Source of the DNA: Membranipora membranacea
Lineage: Eukaryota; Bryozoa; Gymnolaemata; Cheilostomatida; Membraniporidae
Assembly: GCA_914767715.1 (NCBI GenBank)
Contig: OU612074.1
Location: forward strand, 2,929,501-2,993,500
Direction: 5' to 3'
DNA: 64,000 bases
The position numbers and the translations under genes are program-made. The notes below the pieces were generated by a model, which ran no database searches, was not told the origin of the DNA, and saw only the letters and a program-made list of their open reading frames with translations. Shown in pieces: positions 34,900 to 48,564 of this stretch (position 1 is the stretch's first letter; every line of letters starts with the position of its first letter).

Positions 34900-36080
34900 T
34901 CATTGAGATAATTAGACATGACTCACCTTTGTCTGTGCCTGTGTCATTGCCATGTTTGTGATGCAGCTTTTGTATGTATGTGACATACTGGTACTCTTTG
35001 TTAGGACTAAGAGGTGCTTATTCTGGCTATATTGCCCTGTTTTCTGCCTGAAGGTTTTCATTGCTAGACTCTAGAACAGCTGTGGGCAACCTGCGGCCTT
35101 TTTGCCAGTGCGGCCTAATGGGTAATATTTTGCGGCCTAATTGTGGCCTCATGCCTAGAAAAGTTATTACGCATCAATTTTGATTCCTCTTTCGTTATGT
35201 GGAGAACCAAGTATGTATAGCGCCTGTACAATATATTTCAAAAATAGTGGCAATTCTGTACTATGCAAATAGCAAAGCTTCCCCAGCCACTCTACACAAA
35301 ATCATCATAACTGCAGCACTGGTGTCAATGACTATCTTAAGTTGTTTTTCTTTCAAAAATAGCACAAAACAGTGACCTTTGGATGTTAAAATTACAAAGT
35401 TCTCTACCATAATAGTTGTTAGTATTTTTTGCAAGTCATTTTGGACGAAAGGCAGATTTGTATCAAAAAGTCTCTTTGTTACAAGTGCTCCTGCATTATG
35501 CTTGAAATGTTCAATATTGCCTTTCATTTCACAACCATTTGCAAAAGAATTCTCCCTTGCAGGAGGGCGGGCGCTGTAAGATGAAAATTATGACAGGGCG
35601 CGAAAAATCTCAAAAAATTTTTCGCTCCGCTGAGTTCTTGCAATATAATGCAGTCTTTGCACAAATCTGTTTTAGTATTTACAAAATAGGAAGCGCCAAA
35701 ATAGTCACTCCAGATTCAATTTTATCCCTGAAAGATATGCTGCGGCCTTTTGAGTTGAGCCTGCGTAAAATGTGGCCTTTTTCAAGAAAAGGTTGCCCAC
35801 CCATGCTCTAGAAGGTGAATTCTTTATGCATCAGCAAAACACTGTTGGATTTGATACTCGAATATCTTGGTAATTGTGCTGCCTACACCTATCTTCCTGT
35901 CTGTGTGTCCTGCTGATCCCTTCCTGCTATGGTACATCCTTTTCTAGTATCACTGAGTATCATGATGCTACTGTCACAATATTTCGCGGGGGAGAGCAGC
36001 AGATATTTATGGTTGATTTACACAAGTTCAAGGCTTTCTAAAAATTATAAAGGGTAAAATCAAGCTATATATTATTGTAC
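34900..36080 (-). repeat. Partial duplication unit carrying the hAT insertion
   Basis: 34900-35060 matches the donor-ending module (AATGACACAGGCACAGACAAAG|GTGAGT in reverse reading resembles the copies at 33.9 and 37.4 kb), and 35820-36080 matches 37790-38010 (GTTGGATTTGATACTC, GAGTATCACTGA, GGAGAGCAGCAGAT). The hAT-like element at 35077-35805 separates the two parts. Confidence 0.45.
35077..35805. mobile_element. Non-autonomous hAT-type DNA transposon with 8-bp target duplication
   Basis: The left end CAGCTGTGGGCAACC and right end GGTTGCCCACCCATG are imperfect inverse complements. They are flanked on both sides by the identical octamer CTCTAGAA (35069-35076 and 35806-35813), the 8-bp duplication typical of hAT transposition. 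Sub-terminal TGCGGCC motifs repeat near both ends. Internal frames are short and I recognise no transposase domain, so this 729-bp copy is probably an internally deleted derivative. Confidence 0.85.
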
Positions 36081-36459
36081 CATATACGTAGTCTGGCCAA
36101 TCGCCATTCTTTTGTTCATCTGAGTGACAAGGCTACCAATCATAAGACATCTAGGGTTGCAAACAAATATTATGTATTCACATAGTAGTTTGTATGATGT
36201 GTCAGGCACAATAGAGCAACCCATTATTTAATTATAACCAGGTTTAAGGTGGAACTGTTTAGACATTTTACCTTGCTCAGAGTTCGCAGTCGAAACCAGC
36301 CATCAGTGTTGGCTTGGTTTAGCTCACGGTGTATAACTTCAGTAACCAGTTATTAAAGACATATGAAGCTAGATGTATTAACTATTCTGCTGTCAGTAAA
36401 AGTAAAATGCATCTATAATCTACAAAATGAGTTAGTGATGGATAAGACCAACACTGGAG

Positions 36460-38010
36460 ACTTCTCAAACGGCTGCAGGCAGGCTAGACCCTTTAATTCA
36501 TTATTATGATAAATAATTGCATTCGCTTCTTTGGGTCAAAAATTTTGAAAACAGATATTGAAATCAACTGCCTGGCAATATGCCGGCTCCAATCCTATTT
36601 TGAAACCTTGATGTCTTACCCATAGACTTAACACATATATATATATATATATATAATATTAAGTCTATGGTCTTACCTCACACAAGGAGTGTTAACTCCT
36701 TACCTCACAGATCAGAGTGTTGGATAACAGACAAGCACTCCAGAGATGATAATATGATAGTATCTTCATCAATGTATAGCGGCTTAGTGGGAACATCCTA
36801 GAGTGTAGCGCCTCTTGTCACTTTGTTTCATGTTAACAGAGTCTTTTTACCAAATTTCCATATACTTGCTATTGTTTCTCATTCTAAAAAAAGCGAATTG
36901 TATCAAAGTCATTAAATATGGCATCTTTGAGTGTAGTAAGCTCTGATTTCTGTTTGCATAAACCTTGGTATAAACTGAAAATTGATCTTGAATTAGTCGT
37001 TTGGTTGCACTTTTCTCCCGTTCCTAGAACCAGCAATTAAAACAACAACCATGCAGTTGTTAATTTGTAGTGAAAATCAATCTAGCCATTCTAACCTACA
37101 TTGGTATCATTTTTATAACAAACTTTCATTGTATGACCTGTGGTTGCTTTGAGTTATATCCTCAGAACAACATGCCTAATCTAAATGTTAGATCAGCTTC
37201 TCTATCGATTGTTTAGAACCAGGGTTTTTTCGACAAGGTAATGGATTTGAATGGTGACAAAAAGATTAGATTTTTGAAAAAAATTCCAATCATTTGGTGG
37301 AGAAAAGATTGGATGAACAACAAACTGGCTCAAAAGCAACACTTTTTCAGGGATTGAGATAATCAAACAACACTCACCTTATCATAATCATAATACCAGC
37401 CATCTCTGTCTGTGTCATTATCAGGTTGTTGAGGCGATGACAGTGATTGTGTGACATAACGGTACTCTTTGTTAGCACTGAGAGGTGTTTATTCTGGCCA
37501 TATTGCCTTTTTTTCTGTTTTATGGACTTGAAAATTTTGAAGGTTCTTGTCGGTACAGAGCTTATCACAACTCAAACTTCGCTGTTGTGGACTTGATAAA
37601 CCTACAACAAAACCACGAGTAAAAATTATAATCACCATTATAATATATTAACTTCCATAGGGCTTCTGTCGCAAGAAGAAATAAGGTGGAAGATTTGTAA
37701 GCTCCAAGTGTTCCATGTTTAAAAGAAAAGAAAAGTCCGAAACCGTTAATGTTTTCGAGAACCTGACTTTATCAACTCTCTGAATTCTTGTTGCCTCAGC
37801 AAAATAATAGGCGGTGTTGGATTTGATACTCAAATTTCTTGGTCATTGGGCTGCCCACTCCTTTCTTCTGTGGTGTGTCCTGTTTGTCGAGTATCACTGA
37901 TATCATCACAATCTTACACGGAGGAGAGCAGCAGATCTCTGGTTACTTCAAAACAGCAATTTAAAAGCTAATCTAAAAATATATGGGGTAAAAACAAGCT
38001 CGGTATTTAT
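36460..38010 (-). repeat. Tandem segmental duplication, unit 1 (exon-like module)
   Basis: Homologous in pieces to 32740-34150 and 35820-36080. In reverse reading, the module near 37379-37450 ends TATGATTATGATAAG|GTGAGT with an open frame rich in Ser/Pro/Gln/Asp then Tyr-Tyr-Asp-Tyr-Asp-Lys upstream of the donor. An open frame at 37648-37833 on the same strand is unrecognised. It also has a TA microsatellite at about 36635-36653 inside a CCATAGACTTAA/TTAAGTCTATGG hairpin. The product is unknown. Confidence 0.45.
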
Positions 38011-39603
38011 TGCATGAAGAATATTTTTGGTCAAAGCCGAAATCAAAGCTCTGCTAAAAATGAAGGCGGTCACAAACGTGGATTTCAAATTCAGTTTATT
38101 TCAATCCAGTAATTGGCCGTTATCTGCAACCTCCATTTGAGCCCAACAAACATGAACAAATGTACGCTGTTGACGAAACTTGCCCTCACAAAAAGAAAAG
38201 GAAGCAGATCAGTCCAACTTCAATATAACAGGTGAAACTCTATGTCTCGAGTTGTATATAATCCCAACAGTATAGCAACAAGTCCATTTTCTAAGTGAAG
38301 GTAAAATTTGGCAAATGGCGTTTGGAGCTGTCCGCTCTATTACGAAAACTGGTTACCGCACTGGCTAAGGAAAGCTAAACGAGAGCTATTACGAATAGTC
38401 AATAAACAAAAGCATAATATGATTATCTTTGCATTATCCTTCAGCTAGTGCAAAGAAACTTTGCCTCATCTGTCTATCTAATGAGCTAATTGCATTTTTA
38501 AACAATAACTTCCATTAAATTGCATGCTTTTTTTGGACACATCATCATCTATGGATATTAAAGATTCAAGATGATCAAGCCTTTTTTAAATCGTTTGCAG
38601 TTCTGACATCAAATAAGAGTCTGTCAAAGTACAGGTAACAATAACGACTGAAAGATAAGATCACTTGTATTTGAAGTGTGCCAGTACGAGTCACAGAATA
38701 CTGCCACCAACATTAACAATAAATTCATTTAATTAAACTATATATCTGGGCATTAATGATGAAAATGTGGGTAGAAGTTTTAATGACAGGGTGGTAAAAC
38801 TAAAAGGTTGAATCAATTTCCTCTATTGTCACGGGGAAAAGGTTCAGTCCAAAATTTTCAGCAACAAAAACAACACAAAAGTGTTGAACCAAGAAGTACT
38901 GGTAAAACACACGCCCAAGTAAGAACAGAAAAACATGAGTGAATATAAGATAGAGGTCAGTTAGGCTCGTATAAAGGCTCCTATGCTAACTAGCACTAAT
39001 TTTATTTTATTTTGTAAATTATCAGCTGCTTATGGCCTGTTGGAGAAGTGCAAAAGCATAGCAGCATCTTTATCAACATCACAAGATCGAATGACAAGAG
39101 GTTTCAGACCAGCACATATTATGAATAAAAATATGGGCCACTAACTGAAGTCTAGGATTGATTTGCACAGTATAGATCAAGTTTAATGCAATTTTCCTGC
39201 ATTTGAAGTTGCTTTTGGCTAAAGCTACCCCTCTGTGAAGTAGCAGCTTACGAGTAGCAAGTGGGAGGGGGGGGGGGAGGGGAGAGAGACCTTACAAGGC
39301 AGGTACTTTGGATTTAACTTGATAAATGATAAAGCTAGTAATATAAGCCCAGGAGAGTGAGTAGAAGAAGGTATACATGAAAACTTGAGCAATCTTATTT
39401 CTATCATATATAATAACAAATAAAAATTGCCTCATATATAACAAGAGTCTAAGGTAACCTGATTTTAATCCTCTTTCTGTAAATTGCAGCTGTTCCAATA
39501 AGAAAAACTGAAATACATAAAGGTATTTCCTAAGCTGAATTATTGATACACATTTACAGGCAGAGATAGAGGAATTCAGTTTGCCTGTCCGATGATGTCA
39601 CAC
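38011..39603. other. No gene recognised; contains a G-rich tract
   Basis: AT-rich intergenic sequence downstream of the TFIP11 3' end. The only notable structure is a run of about 22 nearly pure G at 39262-39284 that could form a G-quadruplex on the plus strand. Confidence 0.4.
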
Positions 39604-39609
39604 TTTATT
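39604..39609 (-). terminator. AATAAA polyadenylation signal of TFIP11
   Basis: Reverse-strand AATAAA (TTTATT on the plus strand) 52 bases after the TFIP11 stop codon. Confidence 0.6.
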
Positions 39610-39660
39610 ACAGGTTTGTCACTTTCAGACTATACAGATATACAGCTATAAGTAGTGTGA

Positions 39661-42600
39661 TCAGTAGCTAGCTTTAGTGATGAGCTGATTAAGAGATATG
39701 GGGAGCCAACTTCCCGTATCATACACATATATAACTCCTCTATCTATAGATATATGTACGCTGCCGCATTGATATACCTGAAATAATTATAGGAGAAAAG
39801 TTAGATAAATATCAAATATTGGGAAAAACAAATTTGAAATGTTGAGTAGATATACTCAAGCAATGTTCAACAAATAACTTTTTTAGTTTAGAGGTAAATT
39901 TATTACTACTGCAGCTACACCTCCAGATGATGTTGCAGCATATTGGAGTGGAGCGGAGTGGAGTGCCATTTTCAGACAATTCATCAAATAAGTTCAAGAC
40001 CTACCAGTATCTATCAGATAGGATATTGATGGCAGATCATTTGAGACAAATCAAATGACTGATTCTAAAGTATATTTAAACGGGCTGCTTTTACAAGCGA
40101 TACAATAAACTTGAATAAAAAGAGAGTTACTTTACAGAGATAACAATAATGAATGCTGACCTGTCTGGCCTCATGAGTTTTACCAACAAGTGGAAAAAAC
40201 TCCAAATTCTCTTCAGCTGCTTTCATAGCCACCAGATCCTTAAAGCTGTGAGGGACGGATCCAGAACCACTGAGGGGCGGTGCCTTTGGCTCATCACGTG
40301 TCTTCTTTCTAGCCTCAGGTACTGGAGGTGGAGGAGGTGGGGGCGTGGACATCGATGAGTAGTCGGGGATATTGCTTCTGTAAATAAAGGAAAATCATAA
40401 GAAGACTTTTTATTACTAAACATGTAGACCTAGTTGGAAACTCATACTTAGAAATCTGATACAGCCTCGTTGATCTCAGGATGAAAAGTGACAGGACAGG
40501 CAGTCAATGATAGCATGATGGTGCTTTCTTGTTATGAGGTTTTCCATTAATAGGGAGAATCATAGTTTGGCTGCACAAGACGGCAGAAGATTTCCCATTG
40601 TTAAAACCAGAAACATTTTTGTGATCATTATTCTTGAATCTATGAGTTGGGATTTTTTTTATCACTCTTGGAAATTCCGGCTGGATCCAAGGCAACTCTT
40701 TGCAAAAAGTCCATGTAGACAACATGATACTGAGTATTGAGAATGAAAATTGGGCTCAAGCTAGAGGTCTAACCGTACACCGCACCACTAAACAGCGATT
40801 ACAACACAATACAGTGTAGCCAAGATTCTTGACATGTTAAACTGATGGCCGTGCATGTTAGATCTATTGCAAAACCCGCAAATACCAGCAGTTTGTGAGT
40901 CAGTAGAGGCAATTACGAGGCTTGTCTACCCAGCATCAGAGCCCAGATACTGCTACCGTCAATTTGGAAATCAAAAGTCAAAGCAAGCCAAGCAATGCTA
41001 TACATACCCATATATGGAGCTTAGTATGGATGGTATCTTGCCAGGTATAGGTGGCTGTGGAATGGGTGGGGCATGTAGAGGTGCCCCCGGATTGCTCACT
41101 GCTGAGTTCATTATATTCAAAGCTGAGGCTAATCTCTCTGTAAGAGAAAAGTAAACATTGTATGATTAAATATGGTTTGTAGATTTGAAATGAAGTGAGA
41201 ATCAACCATGTTGATGAGTCCACAGAGTAACACAAATATATAAACAGTTAACCAAACAACAATCAGCATCATGGTAGAACCTTGTAAGGCTGGCTGATCT
41301 GGTACACCATACAATGGTTTTAAGGACATGACGGACACAAAGATGGTAAGATTAGTAAACACTGTCTTAACATCCATCGACCCCTATTCATAATAAGGCT
41401 CAGTTTGATTATTTCAGCATCCCAAAACATTTCCGGGTTTTCCTATGATGGACTGTCATGATTATAAAAGACAATTAGTTTTGATCGCATAGAAATAAAT
41501 CCCAATTAGATTTTCTGTAAATAATACAAGACACTCCTTACATATTAATTAAATTTCTATTTCTCATTTCATGAGGATGTTTTAACGGCATAGAAAATAA
41601 AACAACCATGCTGTTATTAGGAACAGAGAGACTGAACAATGCGCATAAACTTTAAATCATACTTTGAATTTTCCATCCCCACAAATGTGATCTAACCCAC
41701 CTTTGACTGTAGGATGACTAATAAGTCGGTCTGGTAGTACACTTTTCCAGCCTTTGTACCATACACCCACCTCCTCATAATTAGGGGACGTATTGAGCCA
41801 TGTCGCAAGGGTCTGTAACCATCGAGGGAAGAAACATCGATCTAACATTGAGACTAAAATCTGGTCTGAGAGAAGAGGCTGCCACGCCATTACTGATTTC
41901 CAGTTATCTGAGAGTATAAATACAAATGTGATAAGATATGATAATTATAACAAAAGCAGTATCATTTAGTTTATTGTGCAATTTTAACACAATAAAAGCA
42001 GGTTAAAGTTTTTTCACAAAGCACAGTGAATCTGTATGCCAGTGGATAGTCAGAATCAAATTATGTTTTGCTGTCGTTATTATTGACAAAATATCTCGGC
42101 CTGCATGTTAAAATCTAAATTTGCCTAAAAATACGGGAGTTATCCGCTTAACATCAATGAGGACACAACTTCCATTTCAATAAAATAAATCCGCTCTGTG
42201 ACATTGGGAGCACGTGTGCAGCTTTTTATCTCAAGATAATTAAAAGTTATACAATTCATTCAACTCAATCAGATTTACAGAGATGGCTTGTGGACAAACG
42301 CCATTGTAATTATATATGTTGTAATAATAATCTCATCAGTATGATCGGTGCTATGAACACAAGCGAGAATATAATGCCATCCTCGACAGCATAGCAGTGT
42401 GTCACAGTAAAAATAATACAGAGAGTTACTCACCCATATTCTGATTAGCTGGATTTATGACGAGCTCAGACAGACACAGAGCTAGTTTAGGTACGATATT
42501 CTTACTCATAAACGCCTCCATGTGTCCGGGAGAGAAGACTCGTACCCAGGGCTTAATCATGAGCATAGCTGATATATCTGAGGGGTGCCACTCTCGTAAC

Positions 42601-45600
42601 GCTGAGGCCAGCTTGTGTCTGATCGGCGCCCATAGAGGCTCCAATCTATTACCTTTAAAAAGCACAGCAGGGTAAATATAGAACATAATGATCCAATCAC
42701 AATAACAATCTAGCAATGCTATTGCCCATCTCTCTGTCCCGAATACCTAAGTGAAAGTATGTCTGCGGTTCTGTCCTATGTAATTATCTAGCACTTGTAC
42801 AATATTCATAGCAAAAGCATTTCATGTATCTAGTATATTGTACGACTGAACATGGTCAGTCAAAAATGAATAAAAACTCCTGTGAAAGAATAAGTGTTAG
42901 ACTTACCCATAAGAGGAAGCCAGGGGTGTAGCCAGGCATGTATAGGCATAGTATCAGTGAGGGGGTTCCATCTATCCACCTCCATCTGTAGTTTGGGGTT
43001 GACAAGCTGATCGAGAATATTCTGGAACATCCAGGGAGGGAGCAGAGTCATCCAGGACTCTAACACTTCTATCAGAGCGTCCGGGTTACGTACATTCCAC
43101 TGACTGTAGGGGATACAAATTAAGAGCCATTATTACAAACCATACTCAGATCACTAGTAGCTCACTGAAACATATCTGGCTCCTTTCTTACACTTAGACA
43201 CTGACATTCAGGCAAATCAAGACAAATATGTAATATAAATTTGCAAAGAAAAAAACAACCGCCTAGCATGTTCTTAAAGCCCGGTGTAAAAAATTGCAAG
43301 GAGAGATGAATACGTCATATACATTGGAAAAGATTGTAGTTACTTTTCTGTTCTGGAGCAGATAATTCACCTATTATGTACTTAAAAGATTGCAAGGAGA
43401 GATTTACTGTCCCAAGAATAAAATGCTTGGTGCTGTGTTGTTATTAGTTTGTAGGCAAGTCAGCTCTCAGCCACAGAATCACTTTGTGGTCATATTATTG
43501 TAAACAAATTGCCCTCTCCTTCAACTCCTGGCTGATACACATACCTGATTGCAGATCTAAGCAGAGGCATCCACACATCCCAGATAAGTTTAGAGTAAGC
43601 GTTATTAGCTGCTGTGCTATCTCCTCTTCTTCTGTCTATATCTAATAGTATCTTCCATTTCTCCATCACATCACAACCTGTATAAGTATCGATATAGGGA
43701 GTTAGGTCTGTGACATCACATCACAACCTGTATAAGTATCGATATAAGGAGTTAGGTCTGTGACATCACATCACAACCTGTAATAAGTATCGATATAGGG
43801 AGTTAGGTCTGTGACATCACATCACAACCTGTATAAGTATCGATATAAGGAGTTAGGTCTGTGACATCACATAACAACCTGTATAAGTATCGATATAGGG
43901 AGTTAGGTCTGTGACATCACATCACAACCTGTAATAAGTATCGATATAAGGAGTTACGTCTGTGACATCACATAACAACCTGTATAAGTATCGATATAGG
44001 GAGTTAGGTTTGTGACATCACATCACAACCTGTATAAGTATCGATATAAGGAGTTAGGTCTGTGACATCACATAACAACCTGTATAAGTATCGATATAGG
44101 GAGTTAGGTCTGTGACATCACATCACAACCTGTATAAGTATCGATATAGGGAGTTAGGTCTGTGACATCACATCACAACCTGTATAAGTATTGATATAGG
44201 GAGTTAGGTCTGTGACATCACATCACAACCTGTATAAGTATTGATATAGGGAGTTAGGTCTGTGACATCACATAACAACCTGTAATAAGTATTGATATAA
44301 GGAGTTAGGTCTGTGACATCACATCACAACCTGTAATAAGTATCGATATAGGGAGTTAGGTCTGTGACATCACATCACAACCTGTATAAGTATTGATATA
44401 AGGAGTTAGGTCTGTGACATCACATCACAACCTGTAATAAGTATCGATATAAGGAGTTAGGTCTGTGACATCACATCACAACCTGTATAAGTATCGATAT
44501 AAGGAGTAAGGTCTGTGACATCACATAACAACCTGTAATAAGTATCGATATAGGGAGTTAGGTCTGTGACATCACATCACAACCTGTAATAAGTATTGAT
44601 ATAGGGAGTTAGGTCTGTGACATCACATCACAACCTGTAATAAGTATTGATATAGGGAGTTAGGTCTGTGACATCACATCACAACCTGTAATAAGTATTG
44701 ATATAGGGAGTTAGGTCTGTGACATCACATCACAACCTGTAATAAGTATCGATATAGGGAGTTAGGTCTGTGACATCACATAACAACCTGTAATAAGTAT
44801 TGATATAGGGAGTTAGGTCTGTGACATCACATCACAACCTGTATAAGTATTGATATAGGGAGTTAGGTCTGTGACATCACATCACAACCTGTAATAAGTA
44901 TCGATATAGGGAGTTAGGTCTGTGACATCACATCACAACCTGTAATAAGTATCAATATAGGGAGTTAGGTCTGTGACATCACATCACAACCTGGATAAGT
45001 ATCGATATAGGGAGTTAGGTCTGTGACATCACATAACAACCTGTAATAAGTATTGATATAGGGAGTTAGGTCTGTGACATCACATCACAACCTGTATAAG
45101 TATCGATATAGGGAGTTAGGTCTGTGACATCACATCACAACCTGTATAAGTAACGATATAAGGAGTTAGGTCTGTGACATCACATAACAACCTGTAATAA
45201 GTATCGATATAGGGAGTTAGGTCTGTGACATCACATCACAACCTGTAATAAGTATCAATATAGGGAGTTAGGTCTGTGACATCACATCACAACCTGTATA
45301 AGTAACGATGTAGGGAGTTAGGTCTGTGAACTGTTGCCTAAGACTGAAAAGGTCAAACTGGGTAGTTCTGGTTGCCAAATTATGACAAAGTAAAACAATG
45401 AGATCGTGGCGAATCTGACTAGTGGTAATACTAGTCACTGAAAGCTGATATTTCCTTTTACCCTCTGTTTGCAATGACCAAGATGGTTCTCTCAAAGCCT
45501 TTTTTGCCTGCTTGAAGCTGCTATTACTGAGCCCTCAGACTCATAAGCGAAACCTCAAAACCTAATATTAACAATAATAACTCACCAAATCTTGGTTGAG

Positions 45601-48421
45601 ATAGAGGCTGCCATCCAATGAAGTATTTCCTCACCAGAGGAAACACGACAGCGATAGAGAGAGTAACCAGATCATAACATTTATACTCATCATAGTAATC
45701 TCCCTGTGTGTGAGATAATGTGAGATTATGTGAGATAATCAAAAACGGGGTTATATCTTCATATAGTTGTACTAGATGGAGCATGACTGAATTGCCAACA
45801 TTCCATATTTCTTCCCTCCCCTCTAGCCATTGGCTCACCAATGTAATGAAAGTGATAAGAAATGCAGGCAAACTGGACCAAACTAGATCTACAATTAAAC
45901 AAGGGGATTGAATGTCAAGCGTACATGAGAGTAATTTAGACATCTGAATAAACTAATCTTACTGAAGAAATCTTCACATGGAAGGAGCAGTTACCTGATA
46001 ATAGGAGACACATACCTGAAGTCTAGTGAACAGATCAGCACACTCATCGAGGGTGAGAGGGTCGATAGCTCCAGGATGTGATCTCTCCTCAAACGTCTCA
46101 ATCAACTTAAGTACTTCACTTAGTCTGTTTATCTGCTCCTCCTCCTGATAGCATAGTGTCTCTAATCGCTCCGACTCGTGCTGCATATTTACTGTCATAT
46201 CTCTCTCATACCTACAACGGCATTCTGCATTTAATTATAATCTTGGAGTACAACAATAAAAGCTTGACACCCAGTAGCAGATGTCAAATGATCAGCAATA
46301 ACAACTATCACCATTTTATATAGACAAAAGAAAGGCGTCACCGAAATAGTGCTTTGTATGGTCAGCTTCAATCTTTTCAAAATATCTCCTCCCTATGCAA
46401 TTTAATCTGGTTTGCTTTTTCAATTAGACCTGGAGATTCTAGCTTGGCTTATCGAGAACATGTCATATGTCAATGTCTAGGGTCAAAATGTGGCTCAGTG
46501 ACACTTTGAAGGTTTTAGCATCCGGTTATGAGTTGAGTCCAAGTTGTCATTGATTTAATGTTTGATCTGGAATTAGTATTATAAATCACAAATCATTCTC
46601 TACACTGTTAACAAGAGATCTTCAAGTGACAAAATAAACCACAGACCTGAGTTGTCTGTCCTTAGTTATAATATCTTCCTCAGTCATATCAATCAGCATG
46701 TTTATATTGTGTAGCAGTTCCGGCATCTCAAATGCTCTCTTCTCAGAGGAAGTAGAATTGTATGCATCATCATCTTCATCTGAACCAGCTTTCTTAGTGG
46801 AGATAGCATGATAGCCTGAAACAGATAGAGAATACCGGTGTTTGAAAATGATCGTATAACGTGAAGCAGGAACGCTTACCAGCTTGGTGATTACAAATAA
46901 AACAAACCATGCATCCTCAGAAATAAGACCAGTTACCCACAGAGTTTTATATATTCCACTTCAGCATGAGCAAGCATTGATTGTATTTTTATCAATAGTG
47001 TTCGGATGATACATTACCTAGTCGAGTAAAGTATTCACAGGACGAGAAACTTTCAATTTTACTCTAGCTTACATTAACTAACCATATTTACTTCATCTAG
47101 ACTTACCACTTCAGCAAGCCAAAATTAAACCAAGCTAACATAAGATAAACCTCAAACTGGCTTAATTAAACTAGGTTACAACGTATATAGCTTTGTACAT
47201 TGGAGTTGTCCAGTCCCTGAACCTATGACCCATAAAGAAGACAACTTCAATAAAATTACAAGGTTCTCGCATATAAAACACACCTGATAATACCCGCTGC
47301 TCTTTCCCTGTCATATCAATGACCTTGACATGGGAGTGTTTAGATTTTCCGCTGCTGCTGCTGGACTCCTTATTTTTCTTCTTAGCTCCGCCTTTAGCGA
47401 TAAGCTCATCAGCTGTCTTATATACATATGTTGTCTTCTTTTTACCTGGTAAATTAATAATGAGTAACAATCAGAGAGACAGACAGGAAATAAGGGACTG
47501 TTATCGTTACACACAACCGATGTCACAATATTAATCCACAATTATAGAGATCACAATTAAAAATGAGCTGATAGTGTATCCTAAGTTGAACTTGATGAAA
47601 CTATCCGAAGGTTTTCCCAGCAATGTATATTAGGACCTGACGCTTCCTACAACAAACATGTGAGATCCTATATATCTTTCACACCAGCCTGTCCTGACCA
47701 GCCTTTTTTATTGGTTGGGAAAGATTTCTATAGTATCTCTGTTAACAAATTTGCATGAATTGAAGTACATGAAGGGAAATTCAACTGATAGAACAATAGG
47801 GACTTGATAGATTTACTAAACGGTGTTCCCTAACTTCCCATTCATAACGTGTTACTGACTCTGAAAGCTTAGACCGGACGACTGATGCTACCTCAAACCG
47901 GCGCATGACTAATGATTTCAATTTTTGGCTTGAAGGGTTACTATGCAGGCACTTGTAGATTTGTGACAATCTAAACACACAATATATCCCTCATTGTCTG
48001 CAGACCTCCAGACTAACCTGTATCAGTTCTCCTCCATCTACTCAGCTCTTCTTTAAACTTTGTATCTTCATCGGCCTCCTCATCCTTCACTGGGTAATCT
48101 ATCAACGATCTCTCCGACCTCTCACTACCATAAAAACCTGAATAAAACATAGTAAGATATCAATGAATAAACAATGTTGTCACATACATAAAAAATACAC
48201 ACAAAAACCCTCCATACGAAATCTCATTTCACAAAATTAGAATTGTAAACAAATATTTTGTGTTCCGACAACATAATTTGTAACAAAATGGTTCGTTCCA
48301 TTCATGACATTTTGGGTTTCCAGTAGCTCATCCCTTTGAACACAACAAGGACCGTAGGTAATGACAACTACAAAACTCCTATCACACCTGTGGTAGGATA
48401 TCCGATATTTACAAAAGGACG

Positions 48422-48455
<34 letters not shown>

Positions 48456-48533
48456 TGTATGTATGTATGTATGTATGTATGTATGTATGTATGTATGTAT
48501 GTATGTATGTATGTATGTATGTATGTATGTATG

Positions 48534-48564
<31 letters not shown>

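Noticed and set aside
35261-35811. Frames inside the hAT element as a transposase gene
   Set aside because: Short, on opposite strands, and lacking a recognisable BED finger, catalytic or dimerisation motif.
43681-45330. CRISPR-like array
   Set aside because: Units are direct tandem repeats with no unique spacers, in a eukaryotic intron; it is a minisatellite.
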